Positions 43,181 through 54,335 of a DNA stretch of 64,000 nt are shown in pieces (positions within the stretch are counted from its first letter, which is position 1; every line of letters begins with the position of its first letter). A model generated the notes under the pieces. It did not search any database. It saw only the letters and a list, made by a program, of their open reading frames with translations, and was not told the DNA's origin. The stretch lies in the NCBI GenBank assembly GCA_014529385.2, contig CM043959.1, forward strand, positions 53,639,253 to 53,703,252, given 5' to 3'. The position numbers were made by a program, and so were the translations under genes. This DNA is from Adiantum capillus-veneris. Taxonomy: Eukaryota > Streptophyta > Polypodiopsida > Polypodiales > Pteridaceae.

Positions 43181-43700
43181 ACCAAAAGCTTTAAGGTAAA
43201 GATTCACATTCCGAGGAATATCTGCTAGGTCTTTCTACTGTATTCGCTTCTCTTCCATTGCGAAGTAGGTCTTGAATTTAACCAAGAACCGTCAGTTCGC
43301 TTTATCTTCTTTCTTTCTGTGCCAATTTCTGTTCTGGAACGAGTATTTGCTCGTTTTCGTCCAATTTGGGTTGCACATCGGTCTCCCCATCATCAGGCAC
43401 ATCACCTTTAAAAGGTTTCAAGAGAGTCACATGAAATGCATTGTGAATCCTCCAAGTGTCAGGTAGTTTTAGTCGGAAAGAGACATCATTGATCTTTTCA
43501 GAGATTTGGAAAGGTCCGTAGTATCTCATACTAAGCTTTGGAAAAAGCCTCTCCTTTCCCTTTTTCTTTCTCAGGCATGCCTTCTCAAAACGTAAGAGCA
43601 CCCAATCATCCTCCTTCAATTTCAAATCGCGACAATGGCGATCCACTGCCTTTTTTTGTCTTTTCCCAAAAATTTCTGCAAAGCCTTCCGGACCAAGTCT
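43181..43700 (-). pseudogene. RT6 integrase C-terminus and chromodomain
   Basis: ORF 43302-43646 has [35 protein letters not shown] and [15 protein letters not shown]. The chromodomain follows in another frame (RFLVKFKTYFA... PRNVNLYLKAFGL, about 43185-43300). Confidence 0.8.
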
Positions 43701-44443
43701 CTCGTGAATTGGTCGGCTTCAAAGAAAAATCTTATCTTTCGTGCTAAGGAAGGGTGAAACGTTCGTAGCAAATTCAAGAATCTCAAATGGCACCTTCCCC
43801 ATCAAAGAGTTAAACGTGTTCCTGTAGGCATATTCCACGAAAGGTAAAAACCTTTCCCAAGTAGTCTTCTGATCCAACAAAAAAGACTTCAACAAATCCA
43901 GTACCATTGAATTAGCAATCTCTGATTGCCCGTTCGTGTGCAGGTAAAACGATGACAAGAACTACAATTGCGTGCCTCTGTTCTCCCAAATAGCCGTCCG
44001 AAACAAACTTGTGAACCTTGGGTGCCTGTTGGAGACAATCGTCTCAGGCATGCCATGTAATCTGAAGACCCGGGCAATAAATAATCGTGCCCACGCTGTG
44101 TTCTCGGGAGATGAAATCCATTGCAATACTTTCCCAGGGCGGGCGGGTATGGGTAAAAAGGCCGTAACAATCCCTGTGCATTATGCCTGTCAACTTGACC
44201 TTCGGGCATATCAAGCAACTGCGCACAAACTCGTCCATATCCTTCTTGAGTCTTAGCCAAAAGAAGTATCTCTCTACCCCTTTCAAGGTGGTAGCAATGC
44301 CGCGGTGACCCGTAAAAAGCGGACAGTGGCATTCGGTTAGAACCTTTTCCCTCAACGGTTGTGTAACGCACAACATGGTTTTCTTCATTAAGTAGCCGTC
44401 CCGAATGGAATAGTCTGCTACTATCTCCTCTTTCTATATTCAA
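43700..44443 (-). pseudogene. RT6 integrase
   Basis: Zinc finger ECHCPLFTGHRGIATTLKGV..CLICPKVK (44044-44388) keeps both His and both Cys. The core appears in pieces, with SIAMDFIS near 44110 and HTNGQSEIANSMVLDLLKSF (about 43890-43950). Frameshifts separate the pieces. Confidence 0.8.
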
Positions 44444-44960
44444 CAGAATACATTTGCAAAAATCTGTTCTGTGGCGTACTGACCGACCATATCCTCGAAG
44501 TTCCTATGATGTATCGAGGAAATAGCCAGAACCAACGGCTTTCGAGACAAAGTATTTGCCACCAATTTCTTCTGTCCCTGCACATGGACAATCCGGAAGT
44601 AAACTGTGACAGGATGTTTGCTCACCGCATCTGCTTTTCCGATAGCTGCTTCCATGACGAGAAGTAGCATAAACTCTCATCATCTGTGGAAAACCATAAA
44701 ATCGACTCCGAGTATGTAATATCGCCACTGAATAAGAGCATGGATAGCCGCCAAAAGCTCTTTCTCACATATCTGTACTGCCAATTCCGGCCTTGAAAAC
44801 AATCGGCTCTCATAGGCAATGACATTGACCTTTTGGATTAAGACCGCATCCAGACTATGACCACAAGTATCACAATATACTTCAAACGAATTCTGTAAAT
44901 CCGGCAAAGTCAAAAACTGGTTCTGTAGTCAAATTCTTTTTCATTCCTCAAAGGCAGTCA
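44440..44960 (-). pseudogene. RT6 RNase H
   Basis: MTLPDLQNSFEVYCDTCGHS, then VNVIAYESRLFSRPELAVQI, EKELLAAIHALIQWRYYILG and, in another frame, QKKLVANTLSRKPL. Standard gypsy RNase H order with frameshifts. Confidence 0.82.
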
Positions 44961-44961
44961 C

Positions 44962-45780
44962 TTATGTGGGTCCCCACGAGAAAGGGACTCCTTTCTGTGT
45001 CAAGGTATGCAAAGGGGAAGCAACTTCTGCAAACTTTCGATTGAACCGCGTGTAGTACGAACACAGTCCCAAGAAGCTTCTAACTTCATGGACATTCTTC
45101 AAATTGGGCCAATCATGGATAGTATCTATCTTGGCCGGATCCATTTGCACTCCCGCTGTTGAGACAATGTGTCCCAAAAAGTGTATCTCTGGTAGGAAAA
45201 TTCACTTTTCTTTGCATTAATCACTAACTTGTGATCTCGTAATGCGTGAAAGACCTGAAGTAGATGATCTCTGCGTTCTGCTTCATTCTTGGAGAAAACA
45301 ATGATATTGTCAAAGAAAGTGCCAACAAATAGCCTATTCTCTCGAAAAATCTTGTCCATCATCCGGTTAAATGTCGCAGGAGCATTGGTTAAGCCAAAAG
45401 GCATCACCAAAAACTCAAATAATCCAAAAGTCGTCCGAAAGGCTGCCTTGTAGACGTCTCCCGGCGCGATTCGAATCTGATGATATCCACTCTTCAAATC
45501 AATCCTGCTAAAGCACGAGATCGTTGTAATCTGTCGAGTATATCATCGATTAGGAATCTGTTCTTGATGGTGATTTTGTTGAGAGCTCTATAATCGATGC
45601 ACATTCTCTAAGATTGTCTTTCTTCAAAACCAACAACACTGGAGAGTAATACGGTGAAGTACTAGGCTGGACAAGACCCTTTTCCAACAGGTCTTTCACT
45701 TGGTTCATAATCTCTTTGTTCTTAGCTCGGCTCACACGGTAAGGTGGCCGGTTCGGTGGTGTGCTTCCTGGTATCAAATC
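44962..45780 (-). pseudogene. RT6 reverse transcriptase with altered active site
   Basis: PPYRVSRAKNKEIMNQVKDL, PSTSPYYSPVLLVLKKDN, MKSGYHQIRIAPGDVYKAAF, FGLTNAPATFNRM, then FFDNIIVFSKNEAE (about 45275-45315). The second catalytic aspartate of FFDD is Asn. RT9 has FFDDIIVFSKNEAE at the same place, so this is a point mutation in a catalytic residue. Confidence 0.85.
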
Positions 45781-46233
45781 AAAAGTATGTTCTTCAGGAC
45801 GAACGGGTCGTAACTCGCCTGACAGGCCCTCTGAAAAGCAATCGGCATGAGTGTGGAGAAAATCTTGGCGTTCTTTTGTTCAAGTCAAAAACATATTCGA
45901 CCTTAATCCATCGTTCAGTTCTCTCCCGAAAAAGTGAGTAAAGAAACTGAAATTCATCAAGTACAATCTCCGAGCCCTTCATTTGTCAAAGTCGCATTCT
46001 TGGCCCGGTAGTCAACCACGGCGTTGTTCTTGTGGTACCAATGGATTTCAAGTAGAACGTCACAACCTTCCAAGGCAATTACGTAAAACTCCGCGTGCCC
46101 TAAACACCCTTGTCATTGCAAACGAAGTTTGCCAATGCTCGGTGTAATGGCAACATCCCGTCCGAGTGTCACTCGAACTAGGTTCGCCTATGGCCTTAGC
46201 CTGTCGGGCGTAATTCCAAATCGAGCCGCCAAT
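45781..46233 (-). pseudogene. RT6 protease / linker region
   Basis: Fragments such as HAEFYVIALEGCDVLLEIHW and ..VVDYRAKNATLTNEG (about 45985-46105) correspond to the end of protease and the linker before RT. The active-site loop was not located with confidence. Confidence 0.5.
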
Positions 46234-47153
46234 TCAAGAAGTTGGCCTTGGCTCCTTCAAAGGAGCTTCCTGATCTTTCCTTTTTGCCTTAAAAACGGTA
46301 AAATTTGTACTTTCATTCATTTGATTCGGTTCAGGCCCTACGCAATTGTGGTACCAGTTCTGCTTTTTATCTGCCTTTTCTTCCGCGTTCCTCAGCTGCT
46401 CTCGAACTCTCAGGCCTTTCGTTGTCCTTGTCGTTTTGTTCTTTTTGTGCCTTTTTAGGGCATTCACGGAGATATGTCCAGTTTCCCCGCATCCAAAGCA
46501 TTTCCCCTCCTTGATGAAGCTCTCTCTCTCTCTCTCTCTCTCTTGAGGAGTGAGCTTGGGTTGTGCATCTTTCTTTTTTGGGTTGCTCTTCCTCTTTCTA
46601 CTTTCATTCGTCGAAGTCTGTTCGGCTCTTTTTGTCATGATCTCATCGTTGGGGTAGGTCAAACTGCCGGAGTGAATGGCAAAACCCCGTTTCACATGAC
46701 TCATCAACTCCTGAATAGAAGCTGACTTTTGTTCCAAGCAGTGATCTCGGATCTTTGGAGGTAGACCAAAGGTAAATCGCTCAATCTGTTCTCTGAACGA
46801 GATCTTCTTGAATGAAGAGGCGGGTAGAAAAGAGCTCCAGAATCTCTCTCGTAATAAGCGTCCACTATATCTTTCTTGGTCATCCGAAGATGGTTCCAAG
46901 CAGCTCGTATATCGCGTTCATACTCTCGAGTCAGCCAAGAAGAAACAAAAAGCTTCTTGAATTTCAGCCATTTAATTGGTGCAGTCTTGTTTAAAAGAAG
47001 GGTGGACCACCAAGTTCGAGCATTCCCTTTAGAGTAAGAGGCAGCTCTCCGAATCTTAGAGTGCTCTGAGTAGCGTCCTCCTGCAAAAGCGATGTCAAAC
47101 TTAAACTCTCGGACTTTCTTGCTTTTATCTTCGAGAAAGTCATACTGATTGGC
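46234..47153 (-). pseudogene. RT6 gag, capsid and zinc knuckle
   Basis: Capsid-like stretch with ARTWWSTLLLNKTAPIKWLK and LTREYERDIRAAWNHLR (about 46870-47040), then open to FREQIERFTFGLPPKIRDHC. The knuckle reads CFGCGETGHISVN (about 46472-46510), where the final Cys is missing or shifted, so zinc binding is probably lost. Confidence 0.75.
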
Positions 47154-47864
47154 TTAATAAAAATTCTTCTTCTTTGCATAAAAGTTGCTGTCGTCAGAGT
47201 TTGAACTGTCTATAGACGAGTCCTCTGTAGCGCTGTCTCTCACTCGGCGAGATTTAAAGTTCTTTGCCTTTTTCTTGCCCTTTCCAAAGCGTTGTTTCTT
47301 GCTTCGCTTTTTACCTTTTCTGTCTTCTTTGCTCGAGTCAGATGAGCTAGAAGAATTGTCAGAAGAAGAAGAAGAACTAGGTACTCCTTCAAATTGAACA
47401 CGCTTCTTCTGTTTCTTTGCCTTTTCAAAAGTCGATCGACGACCCAAATAACCCGGGAAGTCAGTGCCTTTCTTCTGCTTTTTGTCGTGCTTTTTTGCTT
47501 TGTTTTGCGTGTTAAAAAGCTGAGCAATTCGTGCATCAACCACCTTTTCTAATTCCTTCTCTGTATACTTCTTGGGAGCAGAAGGTTTCTTGAGAGCGGG
47601 TTTTGGGAGCGGGGTTGTGGTTTTTTGCCACTGCGCATGCACCTCCTGGAAGGAAGTCTCGCTCATATATTTTGCAAATTTTGTGTCCTTCGCAAAATTG
47701 AGCATCATCTTTGTTGCGTCGTTGATCAATTGTTGACGCCCCATCTCTCGACGCTCCGCTTGAGTAGGCCAAGGCGGGCCATACTCCTTGCTGGAATCTC
47801 CGTTGTGATCCCTTCCCGCATCTCCGGATGCATAGATAGTCGACAGATGCTTGCCTGAAGCCAT
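47154..47864 (-). pseudogene. RT6 gag N-terminal part (open reading frame)
   Basis: ATG at 47862-47864 (MASGKHLSTIYASGDAGRDH). 236 codons, with KDTKFAKYMSETSFQEVHAQ, then a Lys-rich and strongly Ser/Asp-rich low-complexity region (SSSSSSDNSSSSSDSSKEDR). It ends YAKKKNFY and stop at 47154, where a frameshift leads to the capsid part. The Ser-rich hinge recalls RT1 gag. Confidence 0.8.
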
Positions 47865-47920
47865 AGGTGCCGCGGAAAAAAAATTGGGATCGGATTTCCC
47901 GTAGGAGAGAAATCCGCCGT

Positions 47921-47932
47921 GCTCTGATAGCA
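47921..47932 (-). other. RT6 primer-binding site
   Basis: The minus strand reads TGCTATCAGAGC, one mismatch from the initiator-Met site. Confidence 0.8.
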
Positions 47933-47933
47933 C

Positions 47934-48206
47934 TATAACAAGCTTGGACACTCCAAGTCAAGAATCTACCACGACAGCACCAAATAACCACTTCAAAACA
48001 GTTCACAGTTCACAATTGATTCAACACTGGCCCGTTAGAGTTCCGTGCCTAGAGATATTGGCCCCAAAGACTGGCGCCCCTTTCGGTATTTCTTTTTGTA
48101 TTAATCTGAGTTTAAAGTACAAGAGTGCGGGCAGGCTCTCACACTTAGACTCTGTGTCCAGATGCTCTAAGTTGTGAGAGGTCTGCTCACATATTTAAAG
48201 TTACGG
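47934..48206 (-). repeat. RT6 right LTR (5' LTR in its own sense), truncated
   Basis: Matches 35326-35600 from the TATAACAAGC start (TGTAACA elsewhere) to 'cacatatttaaagttac', then stops abruptly against unrelated sequence. Confidence 0.85.
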
Positions 48207-48471
48207 GATGATCCTCTGAAATTTTTGAGCTAACTTGAGTTGTTTTGCATATATGCTGTAATCGTGGACGATTACCTTCTTTCAAGAAGGGGGGATGTCA
48301 CAAACTGTTGACATGTCAAAGCCCTGAAGAATGGAGCCAACTTACAGATGCCGGCCGAGGGGCCTAAACCCTAAGAAGAACAAGTAGCAAAAGAAGAAGA
48401 AGTCCTACCAACTTATGGGGACCCTGTCCGATGGGGCCCCAATGACATAAAGGGATTAAAATAAAGCACGA

Positions 48472-48533
<62 letters not shown>

Positions 48534-48872
48534 ACACAAAACTGATGACGTGGCAGTTGTACGAACGCACCGCGTTATGCGTTGATTGATGACGTGGCAG
48601 TTGTACGGAATTTTGCAAATCGCGCTAGCAGCTTTTTGGTATTGCTTTTGGACCAGAAGCTTTTGAGTTTTGAAGGCTTTTCATGTAAATGCTTTTGGGG
48701 CCTAGGGCCTTTAAATATGTGCTAAGGGCTCATTCTTTGGCATGCTTCTTGGAGGAGGTGCAGAGTCTGGAGTACCGGCTTGTACAATGTTGATGCAATA
48801 TAAAGAAATACTGGAAGGGGTGCCAAGGTTTGGGGCCAATACTCTTTTGGGGTGGAATTCCGCCCGCGTGTC

Positions 48873-48915
<43 letters not shown>

Positions 48916-48989
48916 CAGTTGTTATTGAAGTGCTAAAAGTCTGTTCAATCTGTTCGTTTCTATTAGCACGTGGTGTCCGTCTTGTGACA
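48207..48989 (+). mobile_element. RT8: 3' end and LTR of another family-B element
   Basis: 48207-48295 is a 3' UTR tail with polypurine tract (ttcaagaagggggga). LTR 48296-48989 begins TGTCACAAACTG and ends CTTGTGACA. It is related to the RT9 3' LTR (shared 'taccaacttatggg', 'gatgacgtggcag') but diverged. It contains a CA microsatellite (48475-48532) and a CT tract (about 48877-48910). No primer site follows, so it is a 3' LTR of a truncated element. Confidence 0.7.
48475..48532. repeat. (CA)n microsatellite
   Basis: About 28 CA units within the RT8 LTR; the ORF over it on the minus strand (poly-Cys-Val) is an artefact. Confidence 0.95.
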
Positions 48990-49690
48990 GGTTGAAAGCT
49001 GAAAACGCTATTGGATCTTCGCCAAAAACGCGAGCGCTGATTGAAGTTGGAAAATGCTAGACTGATATGCAACTTCCTTTAGCTAGTGCTAGAAATTTGC
49101 AAACAACTGATGGGCTGCTAAGCTTCCTTTATATGTAAGATTTTTGGGTTATAAACTTCTTTAGACTTAGGTAGGGCAAACTGTCCACCAAATCCAATAA
49201 AATAAATCATAAAAATGATTTATTAATAAGTTTGGCCAGGGGGTCAATTTTCGAGTGAAACTATCGCACATCTATCCACCCGAGAATCCGATCGACGCGG
49301 GGAATGGCTCGTTGGATTCCTCTAACCTAGAATTATATGCACGTCATGCTAGATGTCTACCGTAGTGTAATAACATCTGTCAAAACGCATGTACAAACCA
49401 TTTATGCAAGAGGGTTCCAAATCTGGAAAACCTAATCAATGGATTGGTTCGGAGATGCAGGTCGTACGAACAGGCTCACAAAATTGCCCGTACTAATCCT
49501 CCTAGGATTCTAGACATTTCTTTCTAGGAAGAAGGGGAAAATTGGCTCTGGAAGTCGATAAAGCATATCGAAGTGGCATAGAGAGCCATGTGCAGGTAAC
49601 AATGATAAACGCCTTGAACGGGATTATGCCAACCTAAATATCATGTGTATGCCTCGCATTTCTTCGAATATTTCTCTGTTAGCTAAATAC
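48990..49690 (-). repeat. Diverged family-A-like LTR relic
   Basis: 'gtacgaacaggctcacaaaattgcc' (about 49468-49492) resembles the 'ctacgaatagactcacaaaagtgcc' segment of family-A LTRs in minus orientation, and 'tagggcaaactgtcc' recalls 'tagggcaaattggg'. Ends not defined. Confidence 0.4.
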
Positions 49691-50150
49691 AATGTCGTTG
49701 GCTCTCAACTATTTAGATTTTCCCGTCTTTGTTCTCGTAAATTTGCTTTTGTTGTTCAATTGTGCCATCTTATTTTCTTTACTCGTTGAGAAAGGATACT
49801 CATTCAAAAGAATCGTGAAAAATGTTTGTTTATTTTTGGAGTGTAGTAAGTTTATTTTCAATGTTTTTTCCTTTGGAATGTTGAAGATAACAATAGTAAA
49901 TTCAATAAAAGTAGGAACCGACTTAGTAACACACTATTTCGATGTTTTGATCCCTAACGCTTCTAGATTTTTTGCTCTAGCTTGACAGATGCTAGCCTTT
50001 ATCACGGTTGAGTATGCCCATCAACTCTAGAGGGTGATAGAAACTCAGATGGTTGGTTTTATAGAGTACGTTCAAAGCATGAGTGACCTCTATACAAACC
50101 TGCACCTACTCTTGGGCACTGACGACGTGAGTAGGGACCACCTTATTGTT
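49691..50150. other. AT-rich segment between relics
   Basis: Clearly more AT-rich than its surroundings. A 97-codon plus-strand ORF (49692-49985) has a hydrophobic N-terminus (NLLLLFNCAILFSLLV). No family recognised; see findings. Confidence 0.35.
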
Positions 50151-50169
50151 CGCCAATGTTGGTTTTAAA

Positions 50170-50800
50170 GATCTTGGAGAATGTGCATTGACTATAGGGC
50201 TCTCAACAAAATCACTATCAAGAACATGTTTCCAATACCCAAGATCGATGATATACTAGACAGGCTACAGGGTTCTACATGTTTCAGTAGAATCGACCTG
50301 AAAAGTGGCTATCATTTGATTAGGATTGCTCCTTGAGATGTATACAAGACCGCATTCAGGATGTTCTTTGGATTGTACGAGTATTTGGTGATGCTGTTCG
50401 GTCTCACAAATGCTCTTGCAACGTTCAATAGGATGATGGACATGATTTTTCGAGAGTATAGGTAATTTGTGGACTCCTTTTTCGACGACATCATTGTATT
50501 CTCCAAGAATGAGGCAGAGCATCGACACCATCTATTATAGGCTTTCAGGCATTACGACATCGGTTGGTGGTTAATGGGAAGAAGAGCGAGTATTTCTTAC
50601 TAGAGATCCCCACCTTTTGGGACACATTGTCTCTGCGGAGGGTGTCAAAATGGATTCGACCAAGGTTGAGACCATTCGAGATTGACCAGATTTGAAGAAT
50701 GTTCACGAAGTTCGAAGCTTTTTGGGTTTGTATGGGTGGTTGATTTGAAAATCTGCAAACTTTGCTTCTCCTTTACACGTTTTGACGCAAAAAGGGTTCC
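50170..50800 (+). pseudogene. RT9 reverse transcriptase
   Basis: [34 protein letters not shown], a stop, [20 protein letters not shown], and active site SFFDDIIVFSKNEAE with both Asp intact (about 50474-50515). The beginning of RT is missing. Stops and frameshifts follow. Confidence 0.82.
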
Positions 50801-51330
50801 TTTCACATGGGGACCATTTGAGATTGCAGCCTTCAAGACTCTCAAAGAAAAGTTGACAACTGGTCCAATGTTGGTTTTGCTAGACTTGCAAAAACCATTT
50901 GAGGTTTACTGTGATGCCTATGGTCGCAGTCTGGGAGCGGTCTTAATGTGAGAGGGCCATGTTTTAGCTTACGAGAGCAGAATGCCTTTACGACCAGAAC
51001 GGGTTGCACAGATTTATGAGAAAGAGCTTTTGGCAGTCATCCATGTTCTTACTCAGTGGCGACACTTTTTACTCGGAGCCGGTTTCAGCATCGATCATTA
51101 GAGTTAGCGATACTTCCTTGTCTCAGGAACAACTTTCGGACAAGCAGATGCGGTGACTAAACATTTTGTCACAATTTTATTTTTAGATTGGATAGAGAAA
51201 TGTGGTGGCAGATGCATTGTCTCGCAAGTCACTAGTTTTGGCTATTTTGGCGATACATCACCACAGCTTCGAGGATTTGGTAGACCAATACGTTATAGAT
51301 CGAGATTTTGTAGATCGATTATAGAGTGGG
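50801..51330 (+). pseudogene. RT9 RNase H
   Basis: LQKPFEVYCDAYGRSLGAVL (about 50885-50945), YEKELLAVIHVLTQWRHFLL in the next piece, then a degraded VADALS region near 51205. The frame is broken repeatedly. Confidence 0.78.
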
Positions 51331-52205
51331 GAAGTGAATGCAAACTATTCCCTCAAGGAAGGCTATTTGATGCGGAAAAATATGTTCTATGTTACACAAG
51401 CGTTGTGGAATAAGGTTTTGATTGAGTGCCACTGTCTACCTTTTTCGGGCCGTCGCAGCATAGAAACCACCTTGAAAGATGTGGAACGATTCTTCTTTTT
51501 GCCAAGGCCCAAAAAGGATGTGGACGAGTTTGTTCGCAATTGTTTCGTATGCGAGAAAGTCAAGTTTGACAGGCATAAGGCACCAGGTCTCTTGTAACCG
51601 TTACCTTTACCTAGCCGACCATGAGAAAGTATAGCAATGGACTTCCTTTTTGATCGTCCCAAGATTCAGAGTGGGCATGATGACATTTGGACAATCATCG
51701 ATAGATTTAGCAAACATGCTCATTTTGCTTAAGCCCGATCGTTTGGCTAAGCTGTTTGTCTCACAAATTTTTCGACTACATGGTATGCCTCAGTCTATAG
51801 TTTCAGATAGAGATCCCCGTTTTACGAGTTTTTTTTGGAGGGCAATCTGGGAGGATATTGGTACATGGTTACAATTCTCGTCCTCTTTCCACCCAAGATA
51901 GATGGGCAATCGAAGATAGCAAATTCAGTGGTTTTGGACTTGTTAAAGTCATACATCTCTGATCAGAAGGCTCAGTGGGAAACGTATTTGTCCTTGGTGG
52001 AGTTTGCCTACAATAACACAGTACATACCTCTACGGGGAAGGCACCATTTGAGATTACCACCTATTCTAAGCACCAAGGATAAGTTGAAGCGGATTAGTA
52101 TCTCAAGGATCTGGACACTACTTTTGCTATGGTGTGTGAGGCTCTCGAGAAGTCTCAAGCACGGCATAAGAAGGCAGCGTACAAGCATTGATTTGACTTG
52201 CACTT
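51331..52205 (+). pseudogene. RT9 integrase
   Basis: Finger ECHCLPFSGRRSIETTLKDV..CFVCEKVKFD: the second His of GHRG is Arg, so the zinc site is damaged. Core pieces IDRFSKHAHF (shifted), SIVSDRDPRFTSFFW (51797-51840), IDGQSKIANSVVLDLLKS (third acidic residue Glu replaced by Lys) and EFAYNNTVHTSTGKAPFE. Confidence 0.8.
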
Positions 52206-52770
52206 GAAGGAGGATGATTGGGAGCTTTTACGATTTGAGAAGGCACACCTAGGAAAATGAAAGGGTAAGGAGCGACTTTTTCCGAAGTTGAGTATGCGAT
52301 ACTATGGCCCTTTCTAGATTCATGAGAAGATAAATGATGTATCCTTTAGACTGAAGTTACCAGATACTTGCAAGATTCACAATGCATTCCATGTGAGTCT
52401 CTTGAGACCTTTCAAAAGGTGAGGTTCCAGTGGACAGGGAGACACAGAAGCAACTTGAAGTGGAAGAGAGAGGGAGATTCTCCTTCGTGAGCAGATACTC
52501 GCTCACAAGGAAAGGAAAGGAAAGGAAAGTGAGAGGTAAGCTGACACACCGATATTTAGTCAAGTTCAGGAACAGGTATTGGCTCACAAGGAAAGGAAAG
52601 TGAAAGGTAAGTTGATGCACCGATATTTAGTCAAATTCAAGAACTATCTGGCGTTAGATGCGAAATGGTTGGAGGAGGAGGACGTAGCAGATACTCCTCG
52701 GATTTTAGAGCTTTACCTCGAAGCGTTTGGTCTAGCACCGACTATTCCAAGAGATGTCGATGATGAGTAG
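52206..52770 (+). pseudogene. RT9 integrase tail and chromodomain with duplication
   Basis: MRYYGPF, HNAFHVSLLRPF, then two similar stretches (about 52488-52568 and 52569-52640), both with 'ctcacaaggaaaggaaag...gatatttagtcaa'. The chromodomain is complete in the second: LMHRYLVKFKNYLALDAKWL, EEEDVADTPRILELYLEAFG. It stops at 52768-52770. Confidence 0.78.
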
Positions 52771-53055
52771 GTTGAATCTAGTGCAGTGCGGACTGCACAA
52801 GAGGGGAGTTACTCCGCTTCTTTGTCATAGATTACCCAGATGGAATAAAGTCAGTAATTTCTTTTGTGATTTCAGGGATATTGATAGGTTGACAATATTC
52901 TGCTATATGACTTTATGCCAAGAAAGTACTTCGAAATGGGAATTCCTAAATTGAATCTGTTATATGTGCTCTTTCATGTGTATAGTGTTTGAGTGCACAT
53001 TTGAAAGACGAAATGTCAGATGTCAGCAACATTTCGGTCTTCTTCACCTGAGGGC
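52771..53055 (+). other. RT9 3' untranslated region, left part
   Basis: No ORF; interrupted at TGATG (53056-53060) by RT10. Confidence 0.7.
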
Positions 53056-53060
53056 TGATG

Positions 53061-53362
53061 TGATGTGCGTGCAGTAGTGTGTGCAAGGGATAGAGCATGC
53101 GAAGAAGTGTAGGGCTTGTGCTTTGGAGAGGGGCGAAGGCCTGCAGAGCAGAGGGCGCTAGGGAACGAAGTTGTAGAGAAAGAGATAGCGCTACACAATC
53201 TGGGAAGGGAATGAGTGAGTGAGTAAATGGGCTCACTTTCCCTTTATTAAAAGTATAGGACCAATTTAAAGTTAGTGGCCAAGTTCAATGTGAACTTGGC
53301 CAAAGGTTAATAACCTTTAAAACTATACACAAAAGGGGGCCATTTGGGCCTTTAACCCAACA
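53061..53362 (-). repeat. RT10 left LTR (3' LTR in its own sense)
   Basis: 302 bp, followed by the reversed polypurine tract (acctcccacttaaaggc, 53363-53379). Its last 45 bases recur at 57778-57823. Confidence 0.85.
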
Positions 53363-53399
53363 ACCTCCCACTTAAAGGCATAAATGGCACCTTTAAGCT

Positions 53400-54335
53400 A
53401 CGTGACTCCCACCATTTGTATGCATAGTTGATGTTGTGCTTTGGATAAGCACTTAGTGAGAGCATTTGTTGGATTTTGTGATGTATGGACCTTAACCAAT
53501 GTAATAAGGCCATCCTCAAGCACTTCTCGAATGAAGTGATACCGCACATCAATATGCTTTGTGCATGCATGAAACATGGCATTCTTTGCCAGACATATGG
53601 CACTCTGGCTATCACAACCAAGCATAGGTGCCTTGGCAGGCAAACCAAACTCACTGCATAGATGTGCTAACCAAATAGCTTCTTTAGAAGCCTCAGTGGC
53701 TGAAATATATATTCAGCCTCTCTAGTAGACAATGCAACGATCTTTTGCCATCTAGAACACCATGAAACAACACCTCCCGCAAGGGTAAACACATAGCCAC
53801 TTGTGGATTTCCGTGTGTCCACATCACCAGCCATGTCAAAATCACAAAATCCCATGGTCCTTTACCATAGCAGAGGCATTTGTTTTTAGTCCCTTTCAAG
53901 TACTTCATGATGGACTTTATTGCATCCCAATGCAACCTGCCTGGATTGGCCATAAACCGGCTCACAACTCCCACTGCATGGGCTATGTCAGGCATAGTAG
54001 CAATCATAGCATACATAAGTGAACCACAAGCTGAAGCGTAAGGCACACTTTGCATGTCATTGGCTTCTTCCTTTGACTTGGGGCAATCATCCTTGGAGAT
54101 TTTGACAAATGGCTGTAATGGCACGCCAAGAGGCTTTGCTTCAGCCATGTTAAATCTGTCCAGCACCTTTTCAATGTACTTTTCTTGCGACAAATACAAT
54201 ATGCGCTGGTCCCTTTGCCTTCTAACACGCTCTCCAAGTATATGTTCAGCTGCCCCAAGGTCTTTCATTGAAATTGCAGATTTCAGCTGCCCTTTAAGAG
54301 CATCAACAATGCTTCTTTTCTTTGCAGCTATCAAC
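53400..54335 (-). pseudogene. RT10 end of reverse transcriptase and RNase H
   Basis: The 220-codon ORF 53693-54355 starts MLYVDDMLIAAK (active site YVDD) and continues IEKVLDRFNMAEAKPLGVPL and SRFMANPGRLHWDAIKSIMK. RNase H pieces follow in shifted frames: MAGDVDTRKSTSGYVFTLAG, LSTREAEYI, then CDSQSAICLAKNAMFHACTK, HIDVRYHFIREVLEDGLI and TNALTKCLS. Frameshifts fall near 53840 and 53690. Confidence 0.88.

Larger units (their letters stand above)
35326..48206 (-). mobile_element. RT6: gypsy element (family B), hosting a solo LTR and RT7
   Basis: Minus-strand element with left LTR 35326-36737 (itself interrupted by a solo LTR), internal parts 36738-37074 and 42924-47933, primer site 47921-47932 and a right LTR cut off at about 48206. 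It has gag, protease region, RT, RNase H, integrase and chromodomain, all with frameshifts or stops. RT7 sits in its 3' UTR; the uninterrupted version of that site is visible in RT5. Confidence 0.88.

Noticed and set aside
48364..48618. Cys-Val repeat ORF
   Set aside because: Translation of the CA microsatellite.
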